From contig DATGGU010000024.1 in NCBI GenBank assembly GCA_035308365.1, forward strand, positions 1 to 64,000: 64,000 nt of DNA. Direction: 5' to 3'. The notes below the pieces were generated by a model. That model was not told where the DNA came from, did no database searches, and worked only from the letters and a program-made list of their open reading frames with translations. Positions 35,288-42,891 of the stretch are shown in pieces; positions within the stretch are counted from its first letter, which is position 1; each line of letters begins with the position of its first letter. The DNA comes from PALSA-505 sp035308365 (lineage in GTDB: Bacteria; Actinomycetota; Actinomycetes; Streptosporangiales; Streptosporangiaceae). The translations under genes were made by a program, and so were the position numbers.

Positions 35288-35435
35288 GACCGGCACGGCG
35301 GTGCCGGTCAGAGCTCCGCCGGAACCAGCGGTAGATGGCCCCGGTGCCGCCGGGCACAACGCCCGGCGGCCACCTCACCCCGAATCGTCAGGCACCACCA
35401 GAAACCCGTCGCGGCACGCCGTGACGGGTTTCTGG
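35288..35435. other. Three stem-loops between the DGPF gene and the sigma factor
   Basis: GACCGGCAC/GTGCCGGTC (35288-35309), GCCGCCGGGC/GCCCGGCGGC (35346-35370) and CCAGAAACCCGTC/GACGGGTTTCTGG (35398-35435) are all perfect inverted repeats. The last has a classical terminator shape. Together they suggest transcript attenuation or processing between the two genes. Confidence 0.75.
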
Positions 35436-35456
35436 CTTGCTCCGGCTGGCCAGGGG

Positions 35457-36773
35457 ATGGTGTCATCGGTTGTCGTGACGGCTTCCGATACCCATGCTGC
35501 GGTTGAGACCGTCGTACGAATGGAATCGGCACGGCTGATAGCCGGGCTGGCCCGCTATACGGGCGACGTTGGCCTGGCCGAGGAACTCGCCCAGGATGCG
35601 GTGGTCGCCGCCCTCGAGCAGTGGCCTGCGGAGGGGGTCCCGCGCAACGCCGGCGCCTGGCTGATGACGGTCGCCAAGCGCCGGGCCATCGACCTGTTCC
35701 GCCGGAACCGCGAGCTGCAGAGCAAGTATGCCCAGATCGGCAGGGCACTCGAAGCCGAAGGCGACAGCGTCACGCCCGACTTCGACAAGGCCTTCTCCGA
35801 CCATATCGACGATGACCTGCTCCGGCTGATCTTCACCGCCTGCCATCCGGTGCTCGCCGTGCAGTCGCGGGTCGCACTGACGCTGCGGCTGCTCGGCGGA
35901 CTGACCACCACAGAAATCGCACGCGCCTACCTGCTGCCAGAGCCGACCGTCGCGCAACGCATCGTACGGGCGAAGAAAACCCTGGCGAAAGCGAAAGTCC
36001 CCTTTGAGGTGCCAGGCGCCGAGGAGCGGCCTGCCCGGCTGTCCTCCGTCCTGGAGGTCATCTACCTCATCTTCAACGAGGGTTACTCGGCCACCGCGGG
36101 CGACGACTGGATGCGGCCGGCACTGTGCGCGGAGGCGGTGCGCCTGGGCCGCGTCCTCGCCCAGCTCGCACCGGAGGAACCAGAGGTCCACGGGCTGGTC
36201 GCACTGATGGAGATCCAGGCGTCGAGGCTCCGGGCTCGCACCGGGCCGGCCGGAGCGCCGGTCCTGTTGCTGGACCAGGACCGGCGGCTGTGGGACCGGC
36301 TACTGATCAACCGTGGGATGGCCGCTCTCGGCAAGGCGGCAGAGCTGGGCGGGACGCGCGGGCCGTATGCGTTGCAGGCCGCCATCGCCGCCTGTCATGC
36401 CCGGGCGTTCCGGCCCGAGGACACCGACTGGGTGCAGATCACCGAGCTGTACACCGCTCTCGCCGAGGCGATGCCCTCACCGGTGATCGAGCTGAACCGG
36501 GCGGTCGCGATGTCGATGGCGTTCGGGCCGCAGGCCGGCCTTGACATGCTGGACGAGCTCGCCGCCGAGCCCTCGCTGCGGGAATATCACCTGCTGCCCA
36601 GCGTCCGCGGGGATCTGCTGATGAAGCTCGGGCGGCCGGAGGAAGCCAAGGCCGAGTTCGAGCGAGCCGCCACCCTCACCCACAACAGGCCGGAGCAGGA
36701 GCTGGCCGCGGACCGCGCCCGGGCGGCGGCGCAGCAGGCAATGGCCGCCGCCCGCGACAACCCATTGGAGTGA
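35457..36773 (+). CDS. ECF42-like sigma factor with C-terminal TPR-type extension
   Basis: A 438-residue extracytoplasmic-function sigma factor. Sigma region 2 is at about residues 20-95 (GDVGLAEELAQDAVVAALEQ, VAKRRAIDLFRR). Region 4 is at about 125-175 (LRLLGGLTTTEIARAYLLPE, TVAQRIVRAKKTL). A helical extension (200-430, including LSSVLEVIYLIFNEGYSAT and LGRPEEAKAEFERAATLTH) follows; it is required in ECF42 proteins and replaces an anti-sigma factor. Start ATG 35457 is the first after the stem-loops; the frame is open upstream, but through the hairpins. The DGPF partner is just upstream. Confidence 0.9.
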   Translation: MVSSVVVTASDTHAAVETVVRMESARLIAGLARYTGDVGLAEELAQDAVVAALEQWPAEGVPRNAGAWLMTVAKRRAIDLFRRNRELQSKYAQIGRALEAEGDSVTPDFDKAFSDHIDDDLLRLIFTACHPVLAVQSRVALTLRLLGGLTTTEIARAYLLPEPTVAQRIVRAKKTLAKAKVPFEVPGAEERPARLSSVLEVIYLIFNEGYSATAGDDWMRPALCAEAVRLGRVLAQLAPEEPEVHGLVALMEIQASRLRARTGPAGAPVLLLDQDRRLWDRLLINRGMAALGKAAELGGTRGPYALQAAIAACHARAFRPEDTDWVQITELYTALAEAMPSPVIELNRAVAMSMAFGPQAGLDMLDELAAEPSLREYHLLPSVRGDLLMKLGRPEEAKAEFERAATLTHNRPEQELAADRARAAAQQAMAAARDNPLE

Positions 36774-36775
36774 TC

Positions 36776-37234
36776 ATGGCGAGCCGGACGATGCTCTGGC
36801 GGGGACTCGATGCCCCCCGGATGGAGATCGTGCATGTGGAGAGCTTTGACCGCGCCCGCGGCACACAAATCGGCATCGCCTATGAGCTGCACTGGAAGCT
36901 CGACGGGCCGGTACTGAAACTGATGATGGATGGCGGTCCCGCCGCTCACGTCGAGCTTGGCGACGCCGACTTCTTCGACCTGCATCATTCGGCGTTCTTC
37001 AATTCCCTGCCGGTCGTCCGCGACGGGCTGCTGGCCGACGATGCGGCCACCCGCGAATACACCATGCGTTTCGTGCGCATCCCGGAGCTGACCGCGCAGC
37101 CCGCATGGCAGCGCTACGAGCCGCTGGGGAACCGGACGGTGCGCTACCACTCCGTGGGCTACCAGGCGGACATCACCTTCGACGCCGACGGCTTTGTCAC
37201 CCTCTACCAGGACTACCTCGAACGGATCGCGTGA
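36776..37234 (+). CDS. Putative glycolipid-binding-domain protein (short form)
   Basis: A 152-residue protein with the C-terminal features of the putative glycolipid-binding family: DADFFDLHHSAFFNSLPVVR, FVRIPELTAQPAWQRYEPLG and FDADGFVTLYQDYLERIA. Family members are usually near 180-190 residues; the segment after GIAYELHWKLD is shorter here, so part of the beta-sandwich may be reduced. GGAG is five bases before the ATG, three bases after the sigma-factor stop, so it belongs to the same operon. The ligand is unknown. Confidence 0.72.
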   Translation: MASRTMLWRGLDAPRMEIVHVESFDRARGTQIGIAYELHWKLDGPVLKLMMDGGPAAHVELGDADFFDLHHSAFFNSLPVVRDGLLADDAATREYTMRFVRIPELTAQPAWQRYEPLGNRTVRYHSVGYQADITFDADGFVTLYQDYLERIA

Positions 37235-37238
37235 CAGC

Positions 37239-37979
37239 ATGCTGATCAAGGCTTGCCTGAACGGCGGAACGACCCGGGAGCAGCACGCGGCCGTGCCGAT
37301 CACTCCGGCAGAACTGGCGGCCGACGCCCGGGATGTGGCGCGGGCCGGTGCGGGTGCCATTCACGTGCATCCACGCGACGCGTCGGGCAACGAGACGCTC
37401 GAAGCGGAGGCGGTTCTCGCCGCCGTCCACGCCGTCCGGGCCGCGGTCCCGCACATTCCGGTCGGGGTGACGACGGGTATCTGGGCAGTCGATGGCGACC
37501 CGGAACGCCGGCTGGCCCTGGTGGCCGGCTGGACCGGGGACGACCGGCCCGACTTCGCGTCGGTCAACCTGTCCGAGCCGGGCACCAATGAGCTGGCCGC
37601 GACCCTGGCCGGCCTGGGCATCCCGGTGGAAGCGGGAATCTGGACGGCTGAGGACGTGGAACGGCTGGCCGAAAGCGACTTCGCCGGCAGTGTGATCCGG
37701 ATCCTGATCGAGCCGCACGGTGATTCCGGTACCGCCCTGGCCACCGCGATGGCCGCTGAAGAGGCGCTCGACCGGCACGGCATCCGGGCGCCGCGCCTGC
37801 ACCACGCCTATCAGCTGGCGACCTGGCATGTCATCCAGGCTGCTCTGCGGCTGGGCCGGGACATCCGGATCGGGCTCGAAGACACCACCGTGCTGCCCGA
37901 CGGCAGCGTCACGCAGGGCAATGGCGAACTGGTCGCCGCTGCGGTCCGCCTCGCCGCCGAAGTGGGCCGTCAGGCCTGA
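37239..37979 (+). CDS. BKACE-family beta-keto acid cleavage enzyme
   Basis: A 246-residue (beta/alpha)8 zinc enzyme of the 3-keto-5-aminohexanoate cleavage (BKACE) family, which condenses a beta-keto acid with acetyl-CoA to give acetoacetate and a new acyl-CoA. The zinc ligands are in AGAIHVHPRD (two His) and the late Glu in IRIGLEDTTVLPDG. The protein is shorter than the canonical ~275-300 residues. The ATG at 37239 follows the preceding stop by two bases; no strong ribosome binding site is seen. It is last in the sigma-factor operon and converges on dnaB. Confidence 0.85.
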   Translation: MLIKACLNGGTTREQHAAVPITPAELAADARDVARAGAGAIHVHPRDASGNETLEAEAVLAAVHAVRAAVPHIPVGVTTGIWAVDGDPERRLALVAGWTGDDRPDFASVNLSEPGTNELAATLAGLGIPVEAGIWTAEDVERLAESDFAGSVIRILIEPHGDSGTALATAMAAEEALDRHGIRAPRLHHAYQLATWHVIQAALRLGRDIRIGLEDTTVLPDGSVTQGNGELVAAAVRLAAEVGRQA

Positions 37980-37986
37980 GGGTGGC

Positions 37987-39339
37987 TCAGCCTGGCGCCA
38001 TGTCGACGAAGCGGCTGTAGTGCCCCTGGAATGCGACCGTCACCGTGGCGGTGGGCCCGTTCCGGTGCTTGGCGACAACCAGGTCCGCCTCACCGGCGCG
38101 CGGTGACTCCCGCTCGTACGCGTCCTCACGATGCAGCAAGATGACCATGTCGCTATCTTGTTCGATTGAACCGCTTTCCCGCAGGTCAGCCAGCATTGGC
38201 TGCTTGTTGGTGCGCTGCTCGGGACCACGGTTGAGCTGGGAGACGGCGATGACGGGTACCTCCAGCTCCTTGGCCAGCAGCTTGAGCGAGCGGGACATCT
38301 CCGAGACTTCCTGCTGCCTGTTCTCCACCCGCTTCGGGGAGCTCATGAGCTGCAGGTAGTCGATGATCACCATGCGCAGGTCGTTGCGCTGCTTGAGCCG
38401 ACGGCACTTGGACCGGATTTCCATCATCGACATGTTGGGCGAGTCGTCGATGAACAGGGGTGCATCCGCCACCTCGCCCATCCGCTTGGCCAGCCGGGTC
38501 CAGTCGTCGTCGCTGAGCTGGCCGGTCCGCATCGTGTGCAGCGGCACCCGGGCCTCGGCGGAGAGCAGCCGCATGGTGATCTCGTTACGGCTCATCTCCA
38601 GGCTGAAGATCACCGTGGCCATGCCGTGCTTGATCGTGGCCGCCCTGGCCAGGTCCAGTGCAAGGGTGCTCTTGCCCAGTGCTGGCCGCGCCGCGATGAC
38701 GATCATCTGGCCGGGGTGCAGGCCGTTGGTGAGGGCGTCCAGGTCGGCGAAGCCGGTCGGGACGCCGGTCATCACGCCGCCGCGGCTGCCGATGGCCTCG
38801 ATCTCGTCCAGGGCTCCCGGCATGATTTCGGCGAGCGGGAGGTAGTCCTCGCTGGTCCTGCGGTCGGTGACGGCGTAGATCTCGGCCTGCGCCTGGTCGA
38901 CGAGGTCGTCAGCGTCGCCGTCGCCGGAGTAGCCGAGCTGGACGATGCGGGTGCCGACCTCGACCAGGCGGCGCAGGATCGCCCGCTCCCTGACGATTCT
39001 GGCGTAGTAGCCGGCGTTGGCCGCAGTGGGCACGGAGGCGATCACCGTGTGCAGGTAGTCGGCTCCGCCTACCCGGGCAATCTCGCCACGCCGGGTGAGT
39101 TCCGCGGCCACGGTGACGGCGTCGGCGGGTTCGCCGCGTCCGTACAGGTCGAGAATGATCTCGTGAATGATCTGGTGCGCCGGGCGGTAGTGGTCTCGTG
39201 GCCGGATCACCTCGAGCACGTCGGCGATGGCGTCCCTGGACAGCAGCATCCCGCCGAGCACACACCGCTCTGCCGCGATGTCGTGCGGCGGGGTCCGCTC
39301 GAAATCGCCACCTCTCGGTGCGATCTCGGTGACGCTCAC
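37987..39339 (-). CDS. dnaB: Replicative DNA helicase DnaB
   Basis: The 450-residue hexameric 5'-3' helicase at the replication fork. The N-terminal domain (PHDIAAERCVLGGMLLSRDA) is followed by the RecA-like domain with Walker A ARPALGKSTLALD, Walker B MVIIDYLQLM, and QLNRGPEQRTNKQP, with GSIEQDSDMVILLHRED and AKHRNGPTATV. No intein interrupts the P-loop or elsewhere, unlike many mycobacterial DnaBs. The GTG at 39339 begins MSVTEIAP and follows a G-rich leader; the frame is open upstream. The ribosomal block lies 1 kb away on the same strand, with one plus-strand gene between. Confidence 0.97.
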   Translation of the reverse strand: MSVTEIAPRGGDFERTPPHDIAAERCVLGGMLLSRDAIADVLEVIRPRDHYRPAHQIIHEIILDLYGRGEPADAVTVAAELTRRGEIARVGGADYLHTVIASVPTAANAGYYARIVRERAILRRLVEVGTRIVQLGYSGDGDADDLVDQAQAEIYAVTDRRTSEDYLPLAEIMPGALDEIEAIGSRGGVMTGVPTGFADLDALTNGLHPGQMIVIAARPALGKSTLALDLARAATIKHGMATVIFSLEMSRNEITMRLLSAEARVPLHTMRTGQLSDDDWTRLAKRMGEVADAPLFIDDSPNMSMMEIRSKCRRLKQRNDLRMVIIDYLQLMSSPKRVENRQQEVSEMSRSLKLLAKELEVPVIAVSQLNRGPEQRTNKQPMLADLRESGSIEQDSDMVILLHREDAYERESPRAGEADLVVAKHRNGPTATVTVAFQGHYSRFVDMAPG

Positions 39340-39482
39340 CTGCCCACCGCCTTCCCCCAGCCTGGCTCTCCGCGACGGTGCGCGGCCGACCTGATTCCTT
39401 TGTAGTCCGAGGCACCGACATTTCCGCGGCGCCACAGCTAGGACAGTGTGCTCGCACCACGGGCAGACAGCCAACCAGGCCC

Positions 39483-39661
39483 TGTGGATAGCCTGTGAAG
39501 ACACGCCGCCGGAACTGTGCGCAGCTTGGGGGCACGGCTGGGGAGATTTTCCATCACGCCTCGGAACCGGGTCTTCTACCTGCTGTTATACGATCCACCG
39601 GCTGTGTGGAAGAAAAACTTCGGCTGTTTCTTCTGTTCACAACAGCCAGAAGTTATCCACA
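39483..39661. promoter_or_regulatory. DnaA-box-like cluster upstream of dnaB
   Basis: The interval 39340-39782 has no supported gene. It holds a consensus DnaA box TTATCCACA at 39653-39661, a one-mismatch box on the other strand (TGTGGATAG, 39483-39491), a weaker TGTGGAAGA at 39605, and the palindrome CTGTT-CAC-AACAG at 39633-39645. The stretch 39545-39665 is clearly A+T-richer than its surroundings. Confidence 0.6.
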
Positions 39662-39782
39662 TACGGAGGATGACCGGAGCGGCCGCCCGGGCACGGGACA
39701 GACGGCCGGCTAACGATTCCCCGATCCCATGCGTACTGTCCGAAGGGCAGGCTATCGTTCGAGTGTGTGTTCGACCCCGGAG

Positions 39783-40313
39783 GTGACGCTCGATGACGAG
39801 GAGCCGAGGCGGCCTTGCACGCTCATCGGCCTGCGGCCGATTTCGCCGGAGCCCGCAGTGCCTGCCCGGGGGGACGACCCCCCGGACCCCCCGATGCCGA
39901 CTCCGTCACAGCCCGCGATGCCGACCCGGGGGAGCGACCCCCTGGACCCCCCGATGCCGACTCCGTCGCAGCCCGCGGTGCCTGCCCGGGGGGACGACCC
40001 CCCGGACTCCCCGATGCCGACTTCGCCACAGCCCACGATGCCGACCCGGAGGGGCGACCCTCCGGACCCTCCGATGCCGATTTCGTCACCGCCCGCGATG
40101 CCGAGCCGGGGGAGCGACCCTCCGGTCCTCCCGATAACGCTCGACAGCCTCACCGAGGCCATCGACGAGCTGGCCGCGGACAGCTGCGATGGGACGGTGC
40201 CGCCTCGGCTGGCGGAGCGCATCGCCCGGCTGTGGGCGATGGTGAGCGACCTCGACCCCGAGCTCGCCAGGCGCCGCGCAGCCTACGAACAAACAGAGAC
40301 ACCGCGCGGCTAA
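39783..40313 (+). CDS. Proline-rich repeat protein of unknown function
   Basis: About 176 residues. After an acidic N-terminus (TLDDEEPRRP), five 20-residue units (PAVPARGDDPPDPPMPTPSQ type) are followed by a normal-looking helical C-terminus (SLTEAIDELAADSCDGTVPP, ERIARLWAMVSDLDPELARR). The coding nature of the C-terminus supports this frame over the two others open across the repeat. The start is uncertain: GTG 39783, GTG 39765 or ATG 39729. GGAGG at 39779-39783 would suit an ATG at 39793 in another frame instead. No homologue is recognised. Confidence 0.5.
   Translation: MTLDDEEPRRPCTLIGLRPISPEPAVPARGDDPPDPPMPTPSQPAMPTRGSDPLDPPMPTPSQPAVPARGDDPPDSPMPTSPQPTMPTRRGDPPDPPMPISSPPAMPSRGSDPPVLPITLDSLTEAIDELAADSCDGTVPPRLAERIARLWAMVSDLDPELARRRAAYEQTETPRG
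39852..40151. repeat. 60-bp tandem repeat, five units
   Basis: Five 60-bp units with a hairpin core of the type CGGGGGGACGACCCCCCGG followed by accccccgatgccgac. They are in phase with the protein above. The core resembles the dispersed palindromic repeat at 49.4, 50.1 and 55.2 kb. Confidence 0.85.
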
Positions 40314-40337
40314 GTGCGTCATTTGCAAAGGACGGAA

Positions 40338-40366
40338 CTGGCCCGGAGGGTCGTCCCCCGGGCCAG
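40338..40366. terminator. Bidirectional stem-loop between rplI and the repeat protein
   Basis: CTGGCCCGG / CCGGGCCAG, 9-bp perfect arms around 11 bases, 14 bp past the rplI stop and 25 bp past the convergent gene's stop. Confidence 0.75.
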
Positions 40367-40379
40367 CATCACGCACCCC

Positions 40380-40841
40380 TCAGGTGCCGACGATCTCCAC
40401 GTCCAGGGAGGCGGTGACCTCGGGGTGAAGGCGGACCTTCACCTGGTGGGAGCCGACGGTCTTGATCGGGTTGGTGACTTCGATCCGGCGCCGGTCCAGC
40501 TCGGGACCGCCCGCGGCGCGGACGGCCGCCGCGATGTCCGCCGGGCTCACCGAACCGAACAGGCGGCCGCTGGCGCCCGCCCGGGTCTCCAGCCGGACGC
40601 TGAGCGCCTCCAACTGGCCCGCCGCCTGCTTGGCGTCGCTGAGACCACGGATCTCGCGGACCGAGCGGGCGCGCTTGATGGAATCGATCTGCTTCTCCGC
40701 GCCCCGGGTCCATTGCATGGCCAGCTTGCGCGGGATCAGGTAGTTGCGCCCGTACCCACCGGCCACCTCGACCACGTCGCCGGGCGAACCGAGGCCGGTG
40801 ACCTCCTGGGTGAGGATGAGCTTCATCGGTGTGCGACTCAT
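40380..40841 (-). CDS. rplI: 50S ribosomal protein L9
   Basis: A 153-residue large-subunit protein. The N-terminal domain MKLILTQEVTGLGSPGDVVE contains the hallmark VAGGYGRNYLIPRKLA, followed by the long connecting helix and the C-terminal domain ending VRLHPEVTASLDVEIVGT. The start is placed at the ATG at 40841 (MSRTPMKLIL) because GAGGAG lies 11 bases upstream; the ATG five codons later is the classical L9 start and is an alternative. It is last in the rpsF-ssb-rpsR-rplI cluster. Confidence 0.96.
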   Translation of the reverse strand: MSRTPMKLILTQEVTGLGSPGDVVEVAGGYGRNYLIPRKLAMQWTRGAEKQIDSIKRARSVREIRGLSDAKQAAGQLEALSVRLETRAGASGRLFGSVSPADIAAAVRAAGGPELDRRRIEVTNPIKTVGSHQVKVRLHPEVTASLDVEIVGT

Positions 40842-40862
40842 CGGTGTCAGTTCTCCTCAGCC

Positions 40863-41102
40863 TCAGCGCGCCGTGCTCGTGTAGGGCAGCAGTGCCATCT
40901 CGCGCGCGTTCTTGATCGCGGTCGCGACATCGCGCTGGTGCTGTGTGCAGTTGCCGGTGACCCGGCGAGCCCTGATCTTGTGCCGATCCGAGATGAACTT
41001 GCGCAGCAGCGCAGTGTCCTTGTAATCGACGTAAGTGATCTGCTCCTGGCAGAACAGGCAGACCTTCTTCTTGGGCTTGCGTATCGGGGCCTTGGCCATC
41101 AT
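40863..41102 (-). CDS. rpsR: 30S ribosomal protein S18
   Basis: A 79-residue small-subunit protein with VDYKDTALLRKFISDRHKIR and the conserved end NAREMALLPYT. It carries CLFC near residue 15 and GNCTQHQ near 51, the cysteine-containing actinobacterial version (RpsR1-like) that may bind zinc. AAAGGAG precedes the ATG pair. It binds next to S6, whose gene is in the same cluster. Confidence 0.97.
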   Translation of the reverse strand: MMAKAPIRKPKKKVCLFCQEQITYVDYKDTALLRKFISDRHKIRARRVTGNCTQHQRDVATAIKNAREMALLPYTSTAR

Positions 41103-41164
41103 GGTGCTCCTTTGCAGAGCCCCGCGATCAGCGGGGATGGTCGGTTACTTGTTATGGGTCTTGC

Positions 41165-41668
41165 TCAGAAGGGTGGCTCGTCGGACATTTCACCGGCGCC
41201 GGACTCGGCTGCCCACGGGTCGTCGGCCGGGCCACCGCGGCCACCGCCGCTGTACCCGCCGCCACCCTGGCCACCGCTACCGCCGCCGTAGCCGCCGCTG
41301 GACCGCTGAGACCTGGTGACCTTGGCCGACGCGTTGCGCAGCGAGGGGCCGACCTCATCGACGTCGACCTCGTACACGGTGCGCTTCTCGCCTTCCTTGG
41401 TCTCATAGGAACGCTGCTTCAGCCGCCCGTAGACGATGACCCGCATACCGCGCTGCAGGCTCTCGGCCGCGTTCTCGGCTGCCTGCCGCCACACGCTGCA
41501 GGTGAGGAACAGGCTTTCGCCGTCCTTCCACTCGCCCGACGCGTTGTCACGGAACCTGGGGGTGGACGCCACGCGGAACTTGGCGACCGCCTGCCCGGTC
41601 TGGGTATAGCGGAGCTCGGGGTCCTCGACGAGATTCCCGGCGATCGTGATCTGTGTGTCGCCTGCCAT
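41165..41668 (-). CDS. ssb: Single-stranded DNA-binding protein
   Basis: A 167-residue SSB. The OB fold (residues 1-110) contains TQITIAGNLVEDPELRYTQT, WRQAAENAAESLQRGMRVIV and YGRLKQRSYETKEGEKRTVY. A Gly/Tyr-rich flexible linker follows, and the acidic tail ends MSDEPPF, the protein-interaction tip. It coats single-stranded DNA in replication and repair. It lies between rpsF and rpsR as in most actinobacteria, but a 304-bp gap with a tandem repeat separates it from rpsF. Confidence 0.97.
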   Translation of the reverse strand: MAGDTQITIAGNLVEDPELRYTQTGQAVAKFRVASTPRFRDNASGEWKDGESLFLTCSVWRQAAENAAESLQRGMRVIVYGRLKQRSYETKEGEKRTVYEVDVDEVGPSLRNASAKVTRSQRSSGGYGGGSGGQGGGGYSGGGRGGPADDPWAAESGAGEMSDEPPF

Positions 41669-41763
41669 GGGGACTGCTCCCGGTCGTTCGGCCGCGTGGG
41701 CGAATAAGATCGCCCAGCGCTGGTTGAAAAAACTCTTTCTAAAAACCAGTATCGTCTAGGGGT

Positions 41764-41958
41764 CTGACGTTTTTAGCGATCGTCCGGGCCCTGACGTTCC
41801 TGGCGATCGTCCGGGCCCTGACGTTCCTGGCGATCGCCTGGCCCCGGCGTTCCTGGCGATCGTCCGGGCCCGGGCGTTCCTGATTATTAGCGATCCTCCG
41901 GGTTCTGACGTTCCTGGCGATCGCCTGAGGGTCTGGACGTTGGCGACTGTCTGCGGCC
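41764..41958. repeat. 27-bp minisatellite between rpsF and ssb
   Basis: About seven units of ctgacgttcctggcgatcgt(ccgggcc) begin at 41764, 41791, 41818, 41845, 41872 (with a 6-bp insertion), 41905 and 41932 (degenerate). Each has a GCGATCGT or GCGATCGC centre. It lies in the rpsF-ssb interval inside a normally compact operon, 96 bp before the ssb start. One minus-strand frame is open through the repeat but has no start signal and is not called. Confidence 0.9.
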
Positions 41959-41972
41959 CGGCGGTCAAGCCG

Positions 41973-42263
41973 TCAGTGACGCTCAGGACGGAGAATCTTC
42001 GTCCGCAGGATCGCCTCGTTGAGGTTGAGCTGCCGGTCCAGCTCCCGCACGGCGTCCGGCTCCGACGTCAGGTTCACGACCGCATAGATGCCGTCGAACT
42101 TCTTGTCGATGCCGTAAGCCAGCCGGCGGCGGCCCCACACGTCGACCTTGTCGACGGTGCCACCGCTGGTCTTTATGACGTTGAGAAACTGGTCGAGCGA
42201 CGGCTGAACGGTACGTTCCTCGAGCTCAGGGTCGAGGATAATCATCATCTCGTAGTGACGCAT
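41973..42263 (-). CDS. rpsF: 30S ribosomal protein S6
   Basis: A 96-residue S6: MRHYEMMIILDPELEERTVQ at the start, KVDVWGRRRLAYGIDKKFDG and IYAVVNLTSEPDAVRELDRQ in the middle. ATG 42263 gives the normal length; AAAGGAGG lies 12 bases upstream, a long spacing, but no other start fits. It is the first gene of the cluster. The 100-bp leader may carry the S6:S18 regulatory fold known from other bacteria, but I could not confirm its conserved core. Confidence 0.96.
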   Translation of the reverse strand: MRHYEMMIILDPELEERTVQPSLDQFLNVIKTSGGTVDKVDVWGRRRLAYGIDKKFDGIYAVVNLTSEPDAVRELDRQLNLNEAILRTKILRPERH

Positions 42264-42540
42264 GCGCGAACCCGGCCTCCTTTGGACTGACGCGGTCACG
42301 GTGTTTGGGTGACAGGAGGTGCAGCGCGGCGGACGAGGAAACCCTCTACGGCTCGCGCAGCGCAGTCAGCCTACCAAGGATCTTTCTATGGATTGAACGG
42401 AACGGCTCCCCGCCATCGTCTCGCGCACGCCGCGGCGGCGGCCGTGCCGTGTCCCCGGCGGGGATTCCCCGCGAGCGAAGATGGGAACACTCGACGGCGA
42501 AGGCCCCCGCCTTGACGGCGCTCCGCAGGAGGTGGCATCC

Positions 42541-42849
42541 GTGTCACAGGTCACCAGACACCGCTCCCATCTGCTCGAAGTCACCCTGAACAACGACGGC
42601 AGGACCCATCCGCTCGAGAACACGCTGGCCGTGATCACCCTGCTCCTGGGGATCGCGGCGGTCAGCACCGGGTTCGTCGTGGCCCTTCACCTGCCTGCGG
42701 TGATTCTCGGGCTGATCGCGATCTTCGTCGGGTTCTACGACCAGCTCATCTCGGCGACCACGCCCGAGCGAATGCTGATCGTGACCGGGCTGATCGGGGC
42801 GTTCGTCGGAGCCGGGCTCGGCTTCGCGCACGGCGGCCTCGGCGCCTGA
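42541..42849 (+). CDS. Small two- or three-helix membrane protein
   Basis: About 102 residues: a short cytoplasmic start (SQVTRHRSHLLEVTLNNDGR), then hydrophobic helices at about residues 28-48 (AVITLLLGIAAVSTGFVVAL), 50-66 and 78-98 (IVTGLIGAFVGAGLGFAHGG). GGAGG is nine bases before the GTG at 42541; a GTG three codons earlier is too close to it. It resembles small hypothetical membrane proteins of actinobacteria and has no known role. It lies 42 bp before the endonuclease gene. Confidence 0.8.
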   Translation: MSQVTRHRSHLLEVTLNNDGRTHPLENTLAVITLLLGIAAVSTGFVVALHLPAVILGLIAIFVGFYDQLISATTPERMLIVTGLIGAFVGAGLGFAHGGLGA

Positions 42850-42891
42850 AGAACCCTCACCGCATCATCGCGCTGCCCGTAGGCTCGGAAC

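Noticed and set aside
37987..39339. Intein in DnaB
   Set aside because: P-loop and other common insertion points are uninterrupted; length is normal at 450 residues.
41764..41958. CRISPR-like array or HIP1 element
   Set aside because: Units are contiguous without unique spacers, and the GCGATCGC octamer is found in only some units and not spread through the window.
41756..41968. 70-residue minus-strand frame in the minisatellite
   Set aside because: Entirely repeat-encoded (GTSGPGRSP units), no start signal; better explained as intergenic repeat.
42264..42360. S6:S18 autoregulatory RNA in the rpsF leader
   Set aside because: Expected at this place from other bacteria, but I could not identify its conserved core by eye.
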